Below are positions 47,684 to 58,408 of a stretch of 64,000 bases of DNA, piece by piece (the stretch's first letter is position 1; each line of letters starts with the position of its first letter). Position numbers and translations under genes: made by a program. The stretch covers positions 1 through 64,000 of the forward strand of contig JASAMV010007337.1 in NCBI GenBank assembly GCA_030248065.1, read 5' to 3'. The stretch is from Rhynchonema sp. JSB1_4. Lineage: Eukaryota > Nematoda > Chromadorea > Monhysterida > Xyalidae. The notes below the pieces were generated by a model. The model ran no database searches. It had not been told where the DNA came from and saw only the letters and a list, made by a program, of their open reading frames with translations.

Positions 47684-47957
47684 TATAGTAAGTTTCTAAT
47701 TTCGTTACCTCATGCATTTTTACAGACGCAGGAAAACTCCCGTTCGAAGTCGAAGCAGGCAACAAGCTCAACACACAGTTAACAAGCCACGCAGCTGGCT
47801 CGTGTGCGTTTCGAATGTTTCAGTCCCACAAACTGTGTGTGTCAGTTACGTGGCTTGTTGGTTGTGTGTTGAGCTTGTTGCCTGCTTCGACTTCGAACGG
47901 GAGTTTCCCTGCGTCTGTAAAAATGCATGAGGCAACGAAATTAGAAATTTACTATAC
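47684..47957. mobile_element. TA-flanked palindromic MITE, copy 3
   Basis: Same family as 21569 and 30681, with ends 'tatagtaagtttctaatttc' and complement. Its right end meets the last recognised exon of the PLAT-domain gene and supplies the stop codon of that reading frame. Confidence 0.88.
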
Positions 47958-49943
47958 CACTAATAGGCTTGTGTTGTTGAGATTGAGTTGGAGGTGATGG
48001 TGGGTTGTGGTGCTCAGACGTCTTTGGATCCCAATCGCTCAGCTGCGTTTTAGTGGCTGATTTGGTTGCAATGGATTTATTTGAATGGGTTGATTTGGCC
48101 TGAAAGAGGCGGTGGCATTGACAAGATGTTTTTGAAATCCGTGCAGAATACAGTCTGCTGCCCTTCTTTACGACATGTAAACAACAAAGAAAAGAAGACG
48201 GTACAACCAACTGCTTTCGGTTCGTCACTTTTCGAGCGCGACCTCGCCGAAAGTTTCTGTTTGGATCGACGTTTCCTGAATTGCAGCACGGCGGCGGCAG
48301 CAACGGTGAGCAAAATGGCCACAGCCGCCACCAACGAGATCACGAGCACGATCCAACTGGGCACCATTGATGAATCGTTATTGTTGGGCTTTGGGTGCGA
48401 CGCTCGTCGTTTGGTCGCTTCTGAAATGAAAAGATGCGTTTGGAACTTTAGAGGACTTTGTTGTCGAATATTTTAGTCCGGCATCGATCGGTCAGTCCAA
48501 TTCGGTTTGAACTTGATTATCAATAAATACCTTCTTCAATCCCCAGTTCTGAATCCAATTCCGAAAATTTGGTTGTTATGTTCTGCACAGTTGGAGTTGG
48601 AGCTGAAATGTGAATAAGCGACAATAATCGATCGACACGCTAAATTATGAAGAACCTCATTCACGGCACTGGTAAAGCTCGTGCCCAATTTAGGATTAAA
48701 TTAGGCTCAGCTCAATCTTCAGCGGATGAAAAACAACCACAATCGCCAACTTGTTGCCACATTATCTGGTGTATTTGAGGTGATAATTTCGTTTGTTGCT
48801 CGCGAAACGTTTGGTGTTCTTTTCGGTTGTTTTAGGCTGACACGATCCACAACTGGACGGGTTGCTTGGGCGGCATCGAACCAGCTGAATTTGACATTGG
48901 GCTGCATTTTGGGGACAGCGATCCCGGGACAACGAGGAAAGGCATAACGAGAAGCGACATCAATCTTGGTGATGCGATCTGTCTTGTTCAGGAGCTTTTT
49001 TGAGACCATAGCGGTAATGTTTTTTCCATATGGCTAACACAACTTTTACGCTGGTCAAAATTAGGCACTCCTTTCGATACTCGGGACCCAGTTCTCAAGA
49101 AAGGAACATCTGAGGTTTTCTTTACAGGCTTAGGCTTGGGCTTAGGCCCCCAGCCACCCCTAATAATACATTGCGTGTAGGCCTAAGCCTAAGCCTAACA
49201 ACAATGGTTGGGCCTGAAGAAAGACTAACCCTGAAATCAATGACCCAATACTGTTCCTTAACCACAGGGTCCCGAGTATCCAAGGAGAGCCCAAAATTAA
49301 TGGCATCTTATAAAATGTCCAAAGACCCTTCCGAGCGCCAAGTTTGAATGCTTGCTCGCTTTGGCGCCCACTTGGGGTGTGGATGATGTGAGAACTAACG
49401 AGACGGTGTGGCGAAACGTCACTTGAATCTAGCAGCCAAATCTTACCAATTCGTTTGATACTCGCATTTGAATGTTGCCACGAATCCGTTTACGGTTATT
49501 TCGATGTAATCGAGTTTCCATGCTGCAAAAATAACTTGGGATTGCTGGGCTTGAGGCGAGCGCAAGCATTTTTTGCATAATAAAGCCGTTGTCAAAAAAT
49601 TCACGAACGATCATTTTGTAATTTTCTGTTCTCGATCTGGATTGTAAGTGTCTTTGGTACTATGGCGTCGTCAGATGGGACTTTCAGCTCGAAAACGTCA
49701 ATTTGATTTGGTTGTTCGAATGGTCTCGATAACTTTGAGTTGGCCTTGTTGAGAGTTACTTGAAAGTAATGGCTGCTTTCTGAAAATTGGTTTCAAATGA
49801 AATTGGAGCAAAATAACTATGTGGAGCCAAGTTCTCCTAACCATTCACTATCAACAATCGTATTTCTCCCAATTTTGTTCCGGCCTCAGGATCAGCAGCC
49901 GTTTTGACGACAATTCGATAATTTATCTTGTTCTTGGAGCCAT
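47941..49943 (-). CDS. PLAT-domain single-pass membrane protein, partial
   Basis: Exons: 49842-49943 (entered in phase 1, so upstream exons are missing), 49609-49779, 49447-49522, about 48844-49010, 48212-48420, 47941-48099. The first three join in phase into a PLAT/LH2 beta-sandwich: KINYRIVVKTAADPEAGTKL, GEIRLLIVNG, SSHYFQVTLNKA, QIDVFELKVPSDD, PKTLTIQIEN, PWKLDYIEITVNGFVATF. Next is an exon with no named domain (TDRITKIDVASRYAFPRCPG), then a membrane segment (VPSWIVLVISLVAAVAILLT...) followed by a basic stop-transfer RKRRSKQK, and a Ser/Pro/Gln-rich tail (LSDWDPKTSEHHNPPSPP). PLAT domains usually bind lipids or proteins at membranes. The join between 49447 and the 48.9 kb exon is out of phase, so a small exon is probably missing. 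No family name is assigned. Confidence 0.65.
49074..49283. repeat. Inverted repeat in PLAT-gene intron
   Basis: 'gatactcgggaccc' near 49074 pairs with 'gggtcccgagtatc' ending near 49281, and 'ggcttaggcttgggcttaggc' pairs with 'gcctaagcctaagcc'. A small MITE. Confidence 0.7.
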
Positions 49944-49961
49944 CTACAGTTTTTCAAGATT

Positions 49962-50141
49962 TATACTCTGACAATTTTTTTGAGAGAAACTTTTCAAACG
50001 CGTTGCCTGATCCGTAAAGCGCGTTATGCGTGCACTGGCTACAGAAGTCACGTGACCGCTATAACCAGTGCACGCATCATGCGCTTTACGGATCAGGCAA
50101 CGCGTTTGAAAAGTTTCTCACAAAAGAATTGTCAGAGTATA
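49962..50141. repeat. Palindrome with GTTGCCTGATCCG core
   Basis: 'tatactctgacaatt...aacgcgttgcctgatccg' is mirrored by 'cggatcaggcaacgcgtttg...aattgtcagagtata'. The core 'gcgttgcctgatccg' also appears in the palindrome at 58957-59182. It lies just upstream of the first recognised PLAT exon. Confidence 0.85.
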
Positions 50142-50408
50142 GTTGCCATTTAATTAATCTGCTTAGAACCTATCCGTATGAAATAATAAATTGATCACCT
50201 GAACTCTTTGTTGATAAAACGTGTGAAGTTTGAAATATGAGCAACAGCGCAAAAAGCGACCGCCTTATGTGCAGCATTTGGCATTGGATGATGGGTTGAT
50301 GATAAGTTATGACCAGTAATTTGTGTCTGCGATGAAGTTTTATGCAGTGCTAAAGAAGATTGAGATGAAAAAAGCAGACCGCTTTTGTATTTTTTTCATT
50401 ATCATATC

Positions 50409-50834
50409 CAGTGTGGTGGCAGGCCAATCGACCCAAGATACCCTAGGGGGGGGGAAGGTTTCGGACTTACTCGAGATACCCCCCAGAGGCTACCCAAGAT
50501 ACCCCTATGGTCCGTCAAAAGGCGAAAAAAGGCCGTTTTTTGCATGCAATTTTACTGCAAAATTTGCCTAAAAATGGGTACTTTTTGACATTTTTGCCGA
50601 AAATTGGCCTAAAATGACCGTTTTCGGGTGTTCGCGCGATTTTTGGGGGTCCCGAGGTCGAAAAACAGCTATTTTTGCCTTTGAAAACTATAAATCTGCT
50701 TACTCGAGATACCCTTTGGGGTCGGCTCGAGATAGATACCCTTCCCCCCCCCCATCCCCCCCTAAGGGTTGACTCGAGATAGATACCCCTTAGGGGGGGG
50801 AATCCCCCCCCCTCCCCCCCCAGCCACTACAGTG
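50409..50834. mobile_element. hAT-like MITE (CAGTGTGGTGGCAGG) with 8-bp TSD
   Basis: Termini CAGTGTGGTGGCAGG and cagccactacagtg, flanked by the perfect 8-bp duplication ATCATATC. The interior has 'gagataccc' and poly-G/poly-C runs. Related ends occur at 54115 and 58581. Confidence 0.9.
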
Positions 50835-51177
50835 ATCATATCAAACCAGACCCAACCGAATCCGAAGCCGCACCGACGAGAAGACTCAATACAATAACCC
50901 GGATTAAACGGACCGCCAAGTGCTGGGGGAAGACTCAAAACAAATAAAGCGTGTCAAAAAATTAACCGGATTGTAAGCCGTATTAGCCGAATCGTTGTGT
51001 GCTGAAGGCAACGGTCATTATCTAGATGGGGTGTACTTGGGGACAGTTCGCTTATATCCTGTCCTGATATCAGACGGTGTATCACCAGCCCACGAACGTT
51101 TACAAATGTGTTGCAAATCAAACAGCTTACTGAACGTTACGCGGTCTGGAGGGAAGGATCAGTACCGTGGTATCGAG

Positions 51178-51543
51178 CAGTGTAGTTCCTGGTCTGGAGG
51201 AGGAGATAGCGGACCCCTCGTTTTTTTCGGAGGGGGAGATAGTGTACCCCCGAAGGGGGGAAGACGCAAATTCAGGAAAAGTCACTTTTTGAGGTAGAAA
51301 ATTTGACCTATTTTTGCCTCTTGGAGAAAATTCTTCACAAAAAGGTATTTTGGCGACCTTTGACACCATTGACCTAAGAATCACACATTTTAGGCCTAAA
51401 ATGCCCATTTTAGGCCTATGCCTATTTTAGGCAAAAATTGGGGAAGATAGTGTACCCAGAGGGGGAGATAGGGGGATAGTGTACCACCTGAGGGGGAGAT
51501 AGCGTACCCGAGGGGGACCCACCTCCCCCCAGGAACTACACTG
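51178..51543. mobile_element. hAT-like MITE (CAGTGTAGTTCCTGG family), copy 3
   Basis: CAGTGTAGTTCCTGG at 51178, complement to 51543, and an 8-bp duplication GTATCGAG on both sides. Confidence 0.93.
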
Positions 51544-51680
51544 GTATCGAGTCTTCCACCATCCTGCCACTATACCACGACCATGACCCTCAAATTCCGT
51601 TCGCTGATCGGCCCAGCAGCCGGATCAAAGAAAAAGAAAAAAATCCAAAAACGACAAAACGTTCGATCGAAACATCGAAA

Positions 51681-52063
51681 CAGAGTTCGCAATCGGGCCG
51701 GGTTTGGCCGGTCCGAGCCCCCAAATCTCCGGTCCGGCCCGAACCGCCAAATCTCCGGCCCAGCCCGGCCCGGCCCGAATTTTTGGCTCAGATTTTAACC
51801 CAATTTTTCTCATAATTTTTGCGATGTTACCGTATTGTCGGAAATAGAACCTCCCCATTAATTGACCCCCCCCATAAATTGATATTGAACCCCCCCCAAA
51901 ATGACCCCAATGAAAAAATAGACCCCCCGGGTTCTATTTCCGACAATACGGTAACCTATTTTTTTGGTTGAAATTGAAAATTCATTGTTTGCGCCCGGCC
52001 CCGGCCCGAGCCAAAAACCCAAAATCGCGGCGCGGCCCGGCCCCGACCCGACTGCGACCCCTG
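51681..52063. mobile_element. GGCC-type hAT-like element with nested MITE
   Basis: Left end CAGAGTTCGCAATCGGGCC, right end gactgcgacccctg, flanks only partly matching (catcgaaa / gttcgaaa). It is split by a 128-bp MITE at 51827-51954 whose ends TTACCGTATTGTCGG and complement surround poly-C-rich sequence. Confidence 0.75.
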
Positions 52064-52326
52064 GTTCGAAACCAGAGGTCCGGCCCGGCTCGATTTTGGG
52101 ATTCAAATTCAAATTTTATCTGCACGCTTTCGCAAAGACCTTTACACAAGATCCGGAGAAACCCTAAAAAATGAACATGAGTATTAATAAACGAAAATGT
52201 GAACATGAACGAACAAACGACAAAGAAAACGTACCGGCGAGATTCAACCAACCAAACTACTGGTAATGAAGAGAACAAACGTAACGAGCAATAAAGTCGG
52301 CAACGAAGATGACGGAATATTGATGA

Positions 52327-53119
52327 TTACCGTAAAAACCTAAATAGAAGGGGGCTCTATTAACTCACTGACCCCATTTTGGGGGGGCTCTATTACGGGG
52401 GGGGGCTCTATTCCGGGGGGGCCTCTATTATTTCACTGACCCGAACCTGAAAAATTGTTCCCAGAAATACCCCCCAAAAACCCCTAAAAAGGGGTTTGAA
52501 AGCATGTTTTTTTCGCTTGTAATCGCATTTATTCCTGTCTATTCGTCAATTAGAGGCATATTAGGTGCTCTGAACGAACAATAATCGTGCATAAATGTAC
52601 CTGTGCACCACTATCAGGTCTTAATACACTACTGTATAGGGGATGTTACTTAGGGGGGGCTCTATTCCGTGGGGGGGGGTCTATTGATTCACTGACCCCT
52701 TTTGGGGGGCTGTCTTACTTGGGGGCTGTCTTCCGGGGGGGGGGGGGGCTGTATTTAGGTTTTTACGGTATTAATTCACTGACCCCATTTTGGGGGGCTC
52801 TATTCCGGGGGGGGCCCTCTATTAATTCACTGACCCGAACCTGAAAAATTGTTCCCAGAAATGCCCCCAAAAACCCCTAAAAAGGGGTTTGAAAGGATGT
52901 TTTTTCGCTTGTAATCGCATTTATTCGTGTCTATTCGTCAATAAGAGGCGTATTATGTGCTCTGGACGAACAACAAACGTGCATAAATGTACCTGTGCAC
53001 CACTATCAAGCGTTAATACACCACTGTATAGGGGATGTTACTTAGGGGGGCTCTATTAATTCACTGACCCCTTTTGGGGGGGCTCTATTCCGGGGGGGCT
53101 GCATTTAGCTTTTACGGTA
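52327..53119. mobile_element. TACCGTAAAAACCTAAATA MITEs, tandem copies
   Basis: TACCGTAAAAACCTAAATA at 52327, complement at 52770, then a second partial unit running to 'ttttacggta' at 53119. The interior matches 44460-44680. Confidence 0.8.
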
Positions 53120-53151
53120 TCTGAAAAGCAGCAACCCAGTGACTGAGGAGA

Positions 53152-54014
53152 TCAGTCAACGACGGCTGAGAATTTTGTTGAAATATGGCGAGAAACTACG
53201 TCTCGACCACGTGAGTTTAGTTTAGATTTAAAGGCCGCAATTGAGGCAGCAGAGACGACGCCCTCTGGTAGCCTGTTCCAGAGGTCCACGACACGATAGG
53301 CCCAGTATCCGGACAAGTCTGCACCCGCGCCATGGACTCGACACAAACTGTGGGAGTGCCCTCGGGTTGGGCGGCCGGTGTCACGAGATGGAAAGAAGGA
53401 TTCCTTGGTTACCCCAGGTATGAGACCACGAACGACTTTGTACACGAGCACAAGATCGTTCACGGTCCGGCGATAAATTAGAGGGTCTAAATTTAGGGCA
53501 TGCAAACGCTGTTGGTAAGACAGTGTCTGCATGCCAGGTAAATAGTATGTGAACCGACGTTGAATTTTTTCAACGTTTTTAGCTAAAGTGACATTTTGAG
53601 GGGACCAAATGGACATGGAAAATTCCAGTAAAGGGCGGACATAGGCCAAATAAAGTTTTCGGAGGAAGTCGCGATTTCGACTGTGAAAGTTTCGGCGGAT
53701 GGTCTTCTCCATTCTGCTGGCGTCAGCCACAATTTTACCAATATGTGACTCAAACTTTAAGTTTTGTTGGTCTATTAAGACACCCAAGTCCCGGACATGG
53801 GGTGGTGAAATAATTTGCTCATTCCCACAAAAATAGACAGGGGGGACTTGGGGGCGATTCCCAAGCCTTACTGTGACGCTCTTATGGCTGGCAAGAGCCA
53901 TGCCATTTGCAGAGAGCCAACTAATGACCGCATTTATGTGACACTGGAGGATTTTGTGATCTGCAGCACTACGGATTTCCCTGTAAATTTTGATATCATC
54001 AGCGTAGAGATAGG
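53152..54014 (-). mobile_element. 5'-truncated non-LTR retrotransposon (CR1/Jockey-like)
   Basis: One open frame of about 287 codons begins just before the reverse-transcriptase catalytic YADD (53995-54006, in LYADDIKIYREI). It continues through the RT thumb (VRDLGVLID, RPLLEFSMSIWSP, VEKIQRRFTYYLPG) to the typical C-terminal region (YWAYRVVDLWNRLPEGVVSA, AAFKSKL), with a stop at 53152. Sequence upstream of the YADD is unrelated and closed, so the copy is dead on arrival by 5' truncation. The coding part lacks obvious frameshifts and looks fairly young. Confidence 0.88.
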
Positions 54015-54257
54015 ATCAAAGGAAAAATCGCCTAAAAAAGCAAACTTTTTTTGGGGAACCATGTTTATGTTTTTGTGATTCGGTTTCTGTGAACCGGGTC
54101 CATTTGGGTCCCACCAGTGTAGTGGCAGGCCCATGTGTGGGAGCCGCGACCGTGAGCGCATTCCAGGAAAACTTCCTCTGTGTTCGCATCGCACGCATCC
54201 TAAATTGATTTGATCAGTCCCGATCCGTTTCCATTGGCTGGCGCTGGCGGACCGAAA

Positions 54258-56421
54258 ATGTCCTCAGTTTGGAATTTTATCAAACGACATCGCGGCAAGA
54301 TCGTGACTGGTGGCGTAGTTGTGGGCGGCGTTTGGCTGGCAAAACGGCTGTACGACAATAATCGGGTGGCAATCGATCATTGGCTGCAACAACAACAACA
54401 GGGAGACATTGGTGGGACGACGCAGTCGCAGACGTTTTCGGTCGAGGTCGGTTATGAATGGCCCGGCTGGACCGTTCGGACCCGGCCCGAATTTTTTGGG
54501 TCACGTTTTTCCCCGATTTTATTCAAAATTTTTGCAATTTTTCTGAACCTATTTTTCGGTGAAAAACTGATTGCTTTCAATGAGAAAGTTGTCACATGGA
54601 CAAGTGTACTGATCACTTACTTGCCGAATCGGTCAGAAATCTTAGTATTTTTTGACTAAAAATCACTATTCTTTCGGTAAAAAAGTCACTTCAGAAGCTT
54701 CGGGCCGGGCCCGGCCCGGTTGAGACCTCTGGTTGTGAAGGTTTGAAAATTACTTTCAAGGTTTCTGTGTCCCTCGCCCATGGTCCGTTGTTTCAGACCC
54801 GCAAGCACTATATTTTCGACAGTCAACAGCGAACTTGTGACGACTCAATAATGGAACTCATTCCGGACGTTGCCGCCAAAATAAAGGTTGGTTATTTTGA
54901 AAAGGTGTACCTGGGCGAAGGCTTAGCCCTTGGCCCCTTCTTGATTTTCGGCCGGCATCACGATTTCGGTCCAATTTTGAGTGGAGATCGGGCCAATTAG
55001 ATTTAAAAATCAAAATTCCACAAATGCTGGAAAAAATATTCCCAGGATTATTTTTAGGAGTTGCTGGACGTAGAAAGGATCGCTGACCGCCTGAAAGAAG
55101 AAAACGGCAAAACACAAATGACGAAAAGCGAAAAGTTGGAATTGTGGAACGAGATGAAAACCGGCTGCATGGCCAGACTGGTGTTGGCCAGTCATGCATA
55201 CGCTATATTGATTGTCACACTGAAAGCTCAGGTTCGGTTGATTTTTAGTTTCTCAAAAGGAGGTTGCTTCTGCAAAAACACGGTTTTATTGATTCAGGTG
55301 AGCATTCTATCAGCCGAGATTTTCACCGACTCGCAACACCACAATCAACAACGTGCGCTCAATCAATCAACGTTCGAGTCAATAAGTCGACAATTCTGGT
55401 CAACATTGGGTTACGGTAATGATCAGGATCAGTCAGAGACTCCGATTCGCACAAGGAGTCGAACCAGCAGTGCTGCCGTCGATCCGGTATTTTGTTAAAG
55501 TTAAAAGTGTTCAGGCAAGGCAAGTTGGCGATGTTTATAAACAATTTTGTTTCTTGTGTCACAGGTGGCGCAACAACTGTTCCTGCAGTGCATTCAGTAC
55601 TTCATCACTCGTGGCATTCAAACAATGAATCAAAATGTGCATGGCATTGTCGCTGAATTAATGCAGGTATGGGTGCTGTCAGCTTTTTTAATCCAATCTC
55701 TGCTAATAGTGCAGTTCAATTGATAAGCTTTTTGACAGACGAAGAATAATCCACCAAATTTGACGTTTGTTAGATCAAGTTTCAAAAAACGTGATAGCAA
55801 TGGCAAGTGAATGAACCTGATGGTATTCATGTCAAAACAGTAAAACCGTCTTCGATCATGTTTGTCTCCCGTCCCATGTTCTGGGTATGCCTGATTGCGA
55901 GTTGCAAGAAAGGCTATCCTGTATTTGCAAAATGCAATAATATCCCCCAAACCAACTCATTTGCATTGTAGCCACTCGCATTAGACGAATGTCTAACCAG
56001 CGCACGTATCGGGGAGCTCATGGTCTCGGCCCGGCACCGTCTGCGTTCAGTGCTCCCTGTCTGCACCGGGCTTGTGGTGCCCCTGCCCTCCGACATTCAA
56101 ACTTCAACGTCAAGTCTGCCCCATTACGCCGGACTACAACCATTGTTGGATCGATTGAAACATGTGTTGGAATCGAGCGAATGCGTTCAATTGATCGATC
56201 ATTGTGTGATCCGATTTGAACAGGAGATCGCGCAGAATCTGTTTTCTGACAACCCTGAGTCATCACGGCCATTAGCCAAATTGATCCCGATTCTGGCCGG
56301 CGATGGATTCGCACGTGTGTCCAGCACCGTGTTTGACTCGCCCATTCAGGACATATTGATCGGCAATCGATTGCACAATTTCTGTGTTGCGACATTTGAG
56401 AGTGGAGTGTTGGTGTTGTGA
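54258..56421 (+). CDS. PEX3: Peroxisome biogenesis factor 3
   Basis: Six exons in perfect phase give 397 residues: 54258-54446, 54797-54886, 55058-55231, 55298-55486, 55565-55666, 55972-56421. The start MSSVWNFIKRHRGKIVTGG, with a following membrane anchor (VVVGGVWLAKRLY) and Gln run, is typical PEX3. So are YIFDSQQRTCDDSI, LELWNEMK...RLVLASHAYAI, and the C-terminal region with SSRPLAKLIPILAGDG. PEX3 sits in the peroxisomal membrane and docks PEX19 with its membrane-protein cargo. An in-frame extension upstream lacks an ATG, so 54258 is the likely start. Intron 1 consists largely of a GGCC-type hAT-like element whose left end overlaps the splice donor. Confidence 0.93.
54441..54728. mobile_element. 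GGCC-type hAT-like remnant forming PEX3 intron 1
   Basis: The left end CGAGGTCGGTTATGAATGGCC and right end ggcccggttgagacctctg are imperfect inverted repeats of the family seen at 43091 and 43498. It starts at the exon 1/intron 1 junction of PEX3 (GAG|GTCGGT) and ends 68 bp before the acceptor. No convincing TSD. Confidence 0.65.
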
Positions 56422-57044
56422 TTGGGTTGTTTGGTCGTCGTGTGTTGTGGTGAACGCGGTCCTCGAGCTGGCTGGTATCGGTTTTTGGTTTTTGCCTTGA
56501 GTTGAAAAGTAACGGAAATGATTTTGTACTATTTGGTTAGATCTGGTCCAAGTCCAGGGCGGCTCATTGTGACAACCGATGTCTACGCCTGACAGGGTCC
56601 GTTTTATCACTGCCCATGATGTGGCCCAAAATTGTTCTGAATTCCAAACTTTACATATCGGGTGATTTATTGTATCCGTGTGTGTGTGTGTGATCGCTAT
56701 TCTTGCCGGTCTGATTCTCTATCGTCTCGCTACTTATTGCACAGGTCTAATTTCAGTCCCAATTCAGTTCAGTAGCCCCAGTCGAAAATGGTTGACAATT
56801 CTCTAGCCAAGCTTGGCTGATTTTCTCTCATGTCATGACTATCATGGGCCAAATATTATAAATAAAACGAGTCGGTTTGTTTTCGGTCGTATTTGTGTCA
56901 AAAAACAGTTTACGCTGTTTTCATATCTTGTGTCGGTATTTCTGTTGGTTTGGTTTATTGCTCTCAGTGACGCATAAAATCATGCACGAAAATTAGTGAT
57001 AGAAGCAAAGTTACAAGATCGGGATAATGCATAATTTCCAGTTC
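56422..57044. other. PEX3 3' flank
   Basis: 3' untranslated and intergenic sequence with a short (TG)n run near 56681-56692; AATAAA at 56861-56866. No other gene seen. Confidence 0.5.
56861..56866 (+). terminator. Poly(A) signal of PEX3
   Basis: AATAAA about 440 bp after the PEX3 stop; the first good match on this strand. Confidence 0.45.
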
Positions 57045-58128
57045 TGTTAAAGCTGCTGGTCAACAACCCATCGACCTCGCTTAATCTTGGGGGCAGTGCA
57101 CATTAAGAAAGGTGGGATATCGTGTTACTCGACTCTGACTTGGAGAGTCGATTCGTTGCTTCCTGATGTTTCACGGCCAGGTTGAAGTTTGCCCCTCAGT
57201 GAAAAAATGCAAAAGTTATGCCGGCTTCCCGTGGAAAGCACAATTTACGGCGACGTTTAAGAATTTCAGAAAATCAAGCACAAACATTTATTTCATCGGT
57301 ATGATATACGGCTTTGCAGGAAACAGCTTGCATCCTAAATGAGAAAACATTTAGTTCCAAAAACCTGGTGTTTTTTGGTCACCGTTTTCTTCGTCGATAA
57401 TTTTAAGCATCTGTGATTAACCAGCAAATGTGTTGATCGGACACAAAAATCCTCTAGTTACTGTCCACATATCCTGTGCTTTTGAGTTCTCTGCGCCCAA
57501 CACAGCTAATACAATAATTCGGACAACATGCGCAAGTCGGTCATTATCAGCGCGCACGCTCAAAAACAACGTGCAGATTCGAGCACTCAAAAATGTTTTG
57601 TCTTTTTTGGGGTCGCGCACGCCCATAATGACCGACTTGCGCATGTTGTCCGAATTATTGCGTTAGCTGTATTTGGTGCAAAGAACTCAAAAGCACAGGT
57701 TATGTACACAGTAATTAGAGGATTTTTGTGTCCGATCAACACATTTGCTGGTCAAACGCAGATGCTTAAAATTATCGGCGAAGAAAACGGTGACCAAAGC
57801 ACACCAGGTTTTTGGAACTAAATGACTTCTCCTTCAGGATACAAACTGTTTCCTGCAAAGCTGTATATAATACTGATGAAACAAACGTTGGTGCTTGATA
57901 TTCTGAAATTATTAAACGTTGCCGCGAATTGTCCTTTCCACGGAAACCCGGCATAATTTTTGCATTTTTTCATTGAGGGGCAAACTTCAACCCGGCCGTG
58001 AAACATCAGGAAGCAACCAATCGACTCCCCAAGTCAGGGTCGAGTAACACGATATTCCACCTTTGTTCAGGTGCACTGCCCCCCAAGATTAAACGAAGTC
58101 GATGGGTTGTTGACCAGCACCTTTAACA
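57045..58128. mobile_element. 1.08-kb palindromic foldback element
   Basis: The left arm from 'tgttaaagctgctggtcaac' is the near-perfect complement of the right arm ending 'gttgaccagcacctttaaca'. Long paired blocks include 'cgtgttactcgactctgacttgg' and 'ccaagtcagggtcgagtaacacg'. The centre is near 57590. It has no coding beyond mirror frames and lies between PEX3 and ITFG2. Confidence 0.88.
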
Positions 58129-58408
58129 TGTCCTGTGATCTGTCCTGATGTCCGTGATTTTTCTCTCTCCTTGGCGCTTTTTGTAGCTTTTATTTGCTGT
58201 GGTTTTGTTACAACCAGTGTTGTAACTATTTTCATTTCGGTATTTCTGTCGTATGAATCGTGTTTGCCTCGAGTGGTCATGATAATTTTCGCTTTTCAAA
58301 TTCGTGGTGAGCTCATTATTCTTCAAAGCGATCGTTGTGGTCTCTGATTCGCTGCCACTTCCATGTCAACAAAAAGCTAAAGAATATTTCAGCTAATCGC
58401 TTCGATCC

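Noticed and set aside
53152..54014. Intact, possibly active retrotransposon
   Set aside because: The frame closes just upstream of the YADD and no endonuclease or N-terminal RT sequence is present, so the copy is 5'-truncated.
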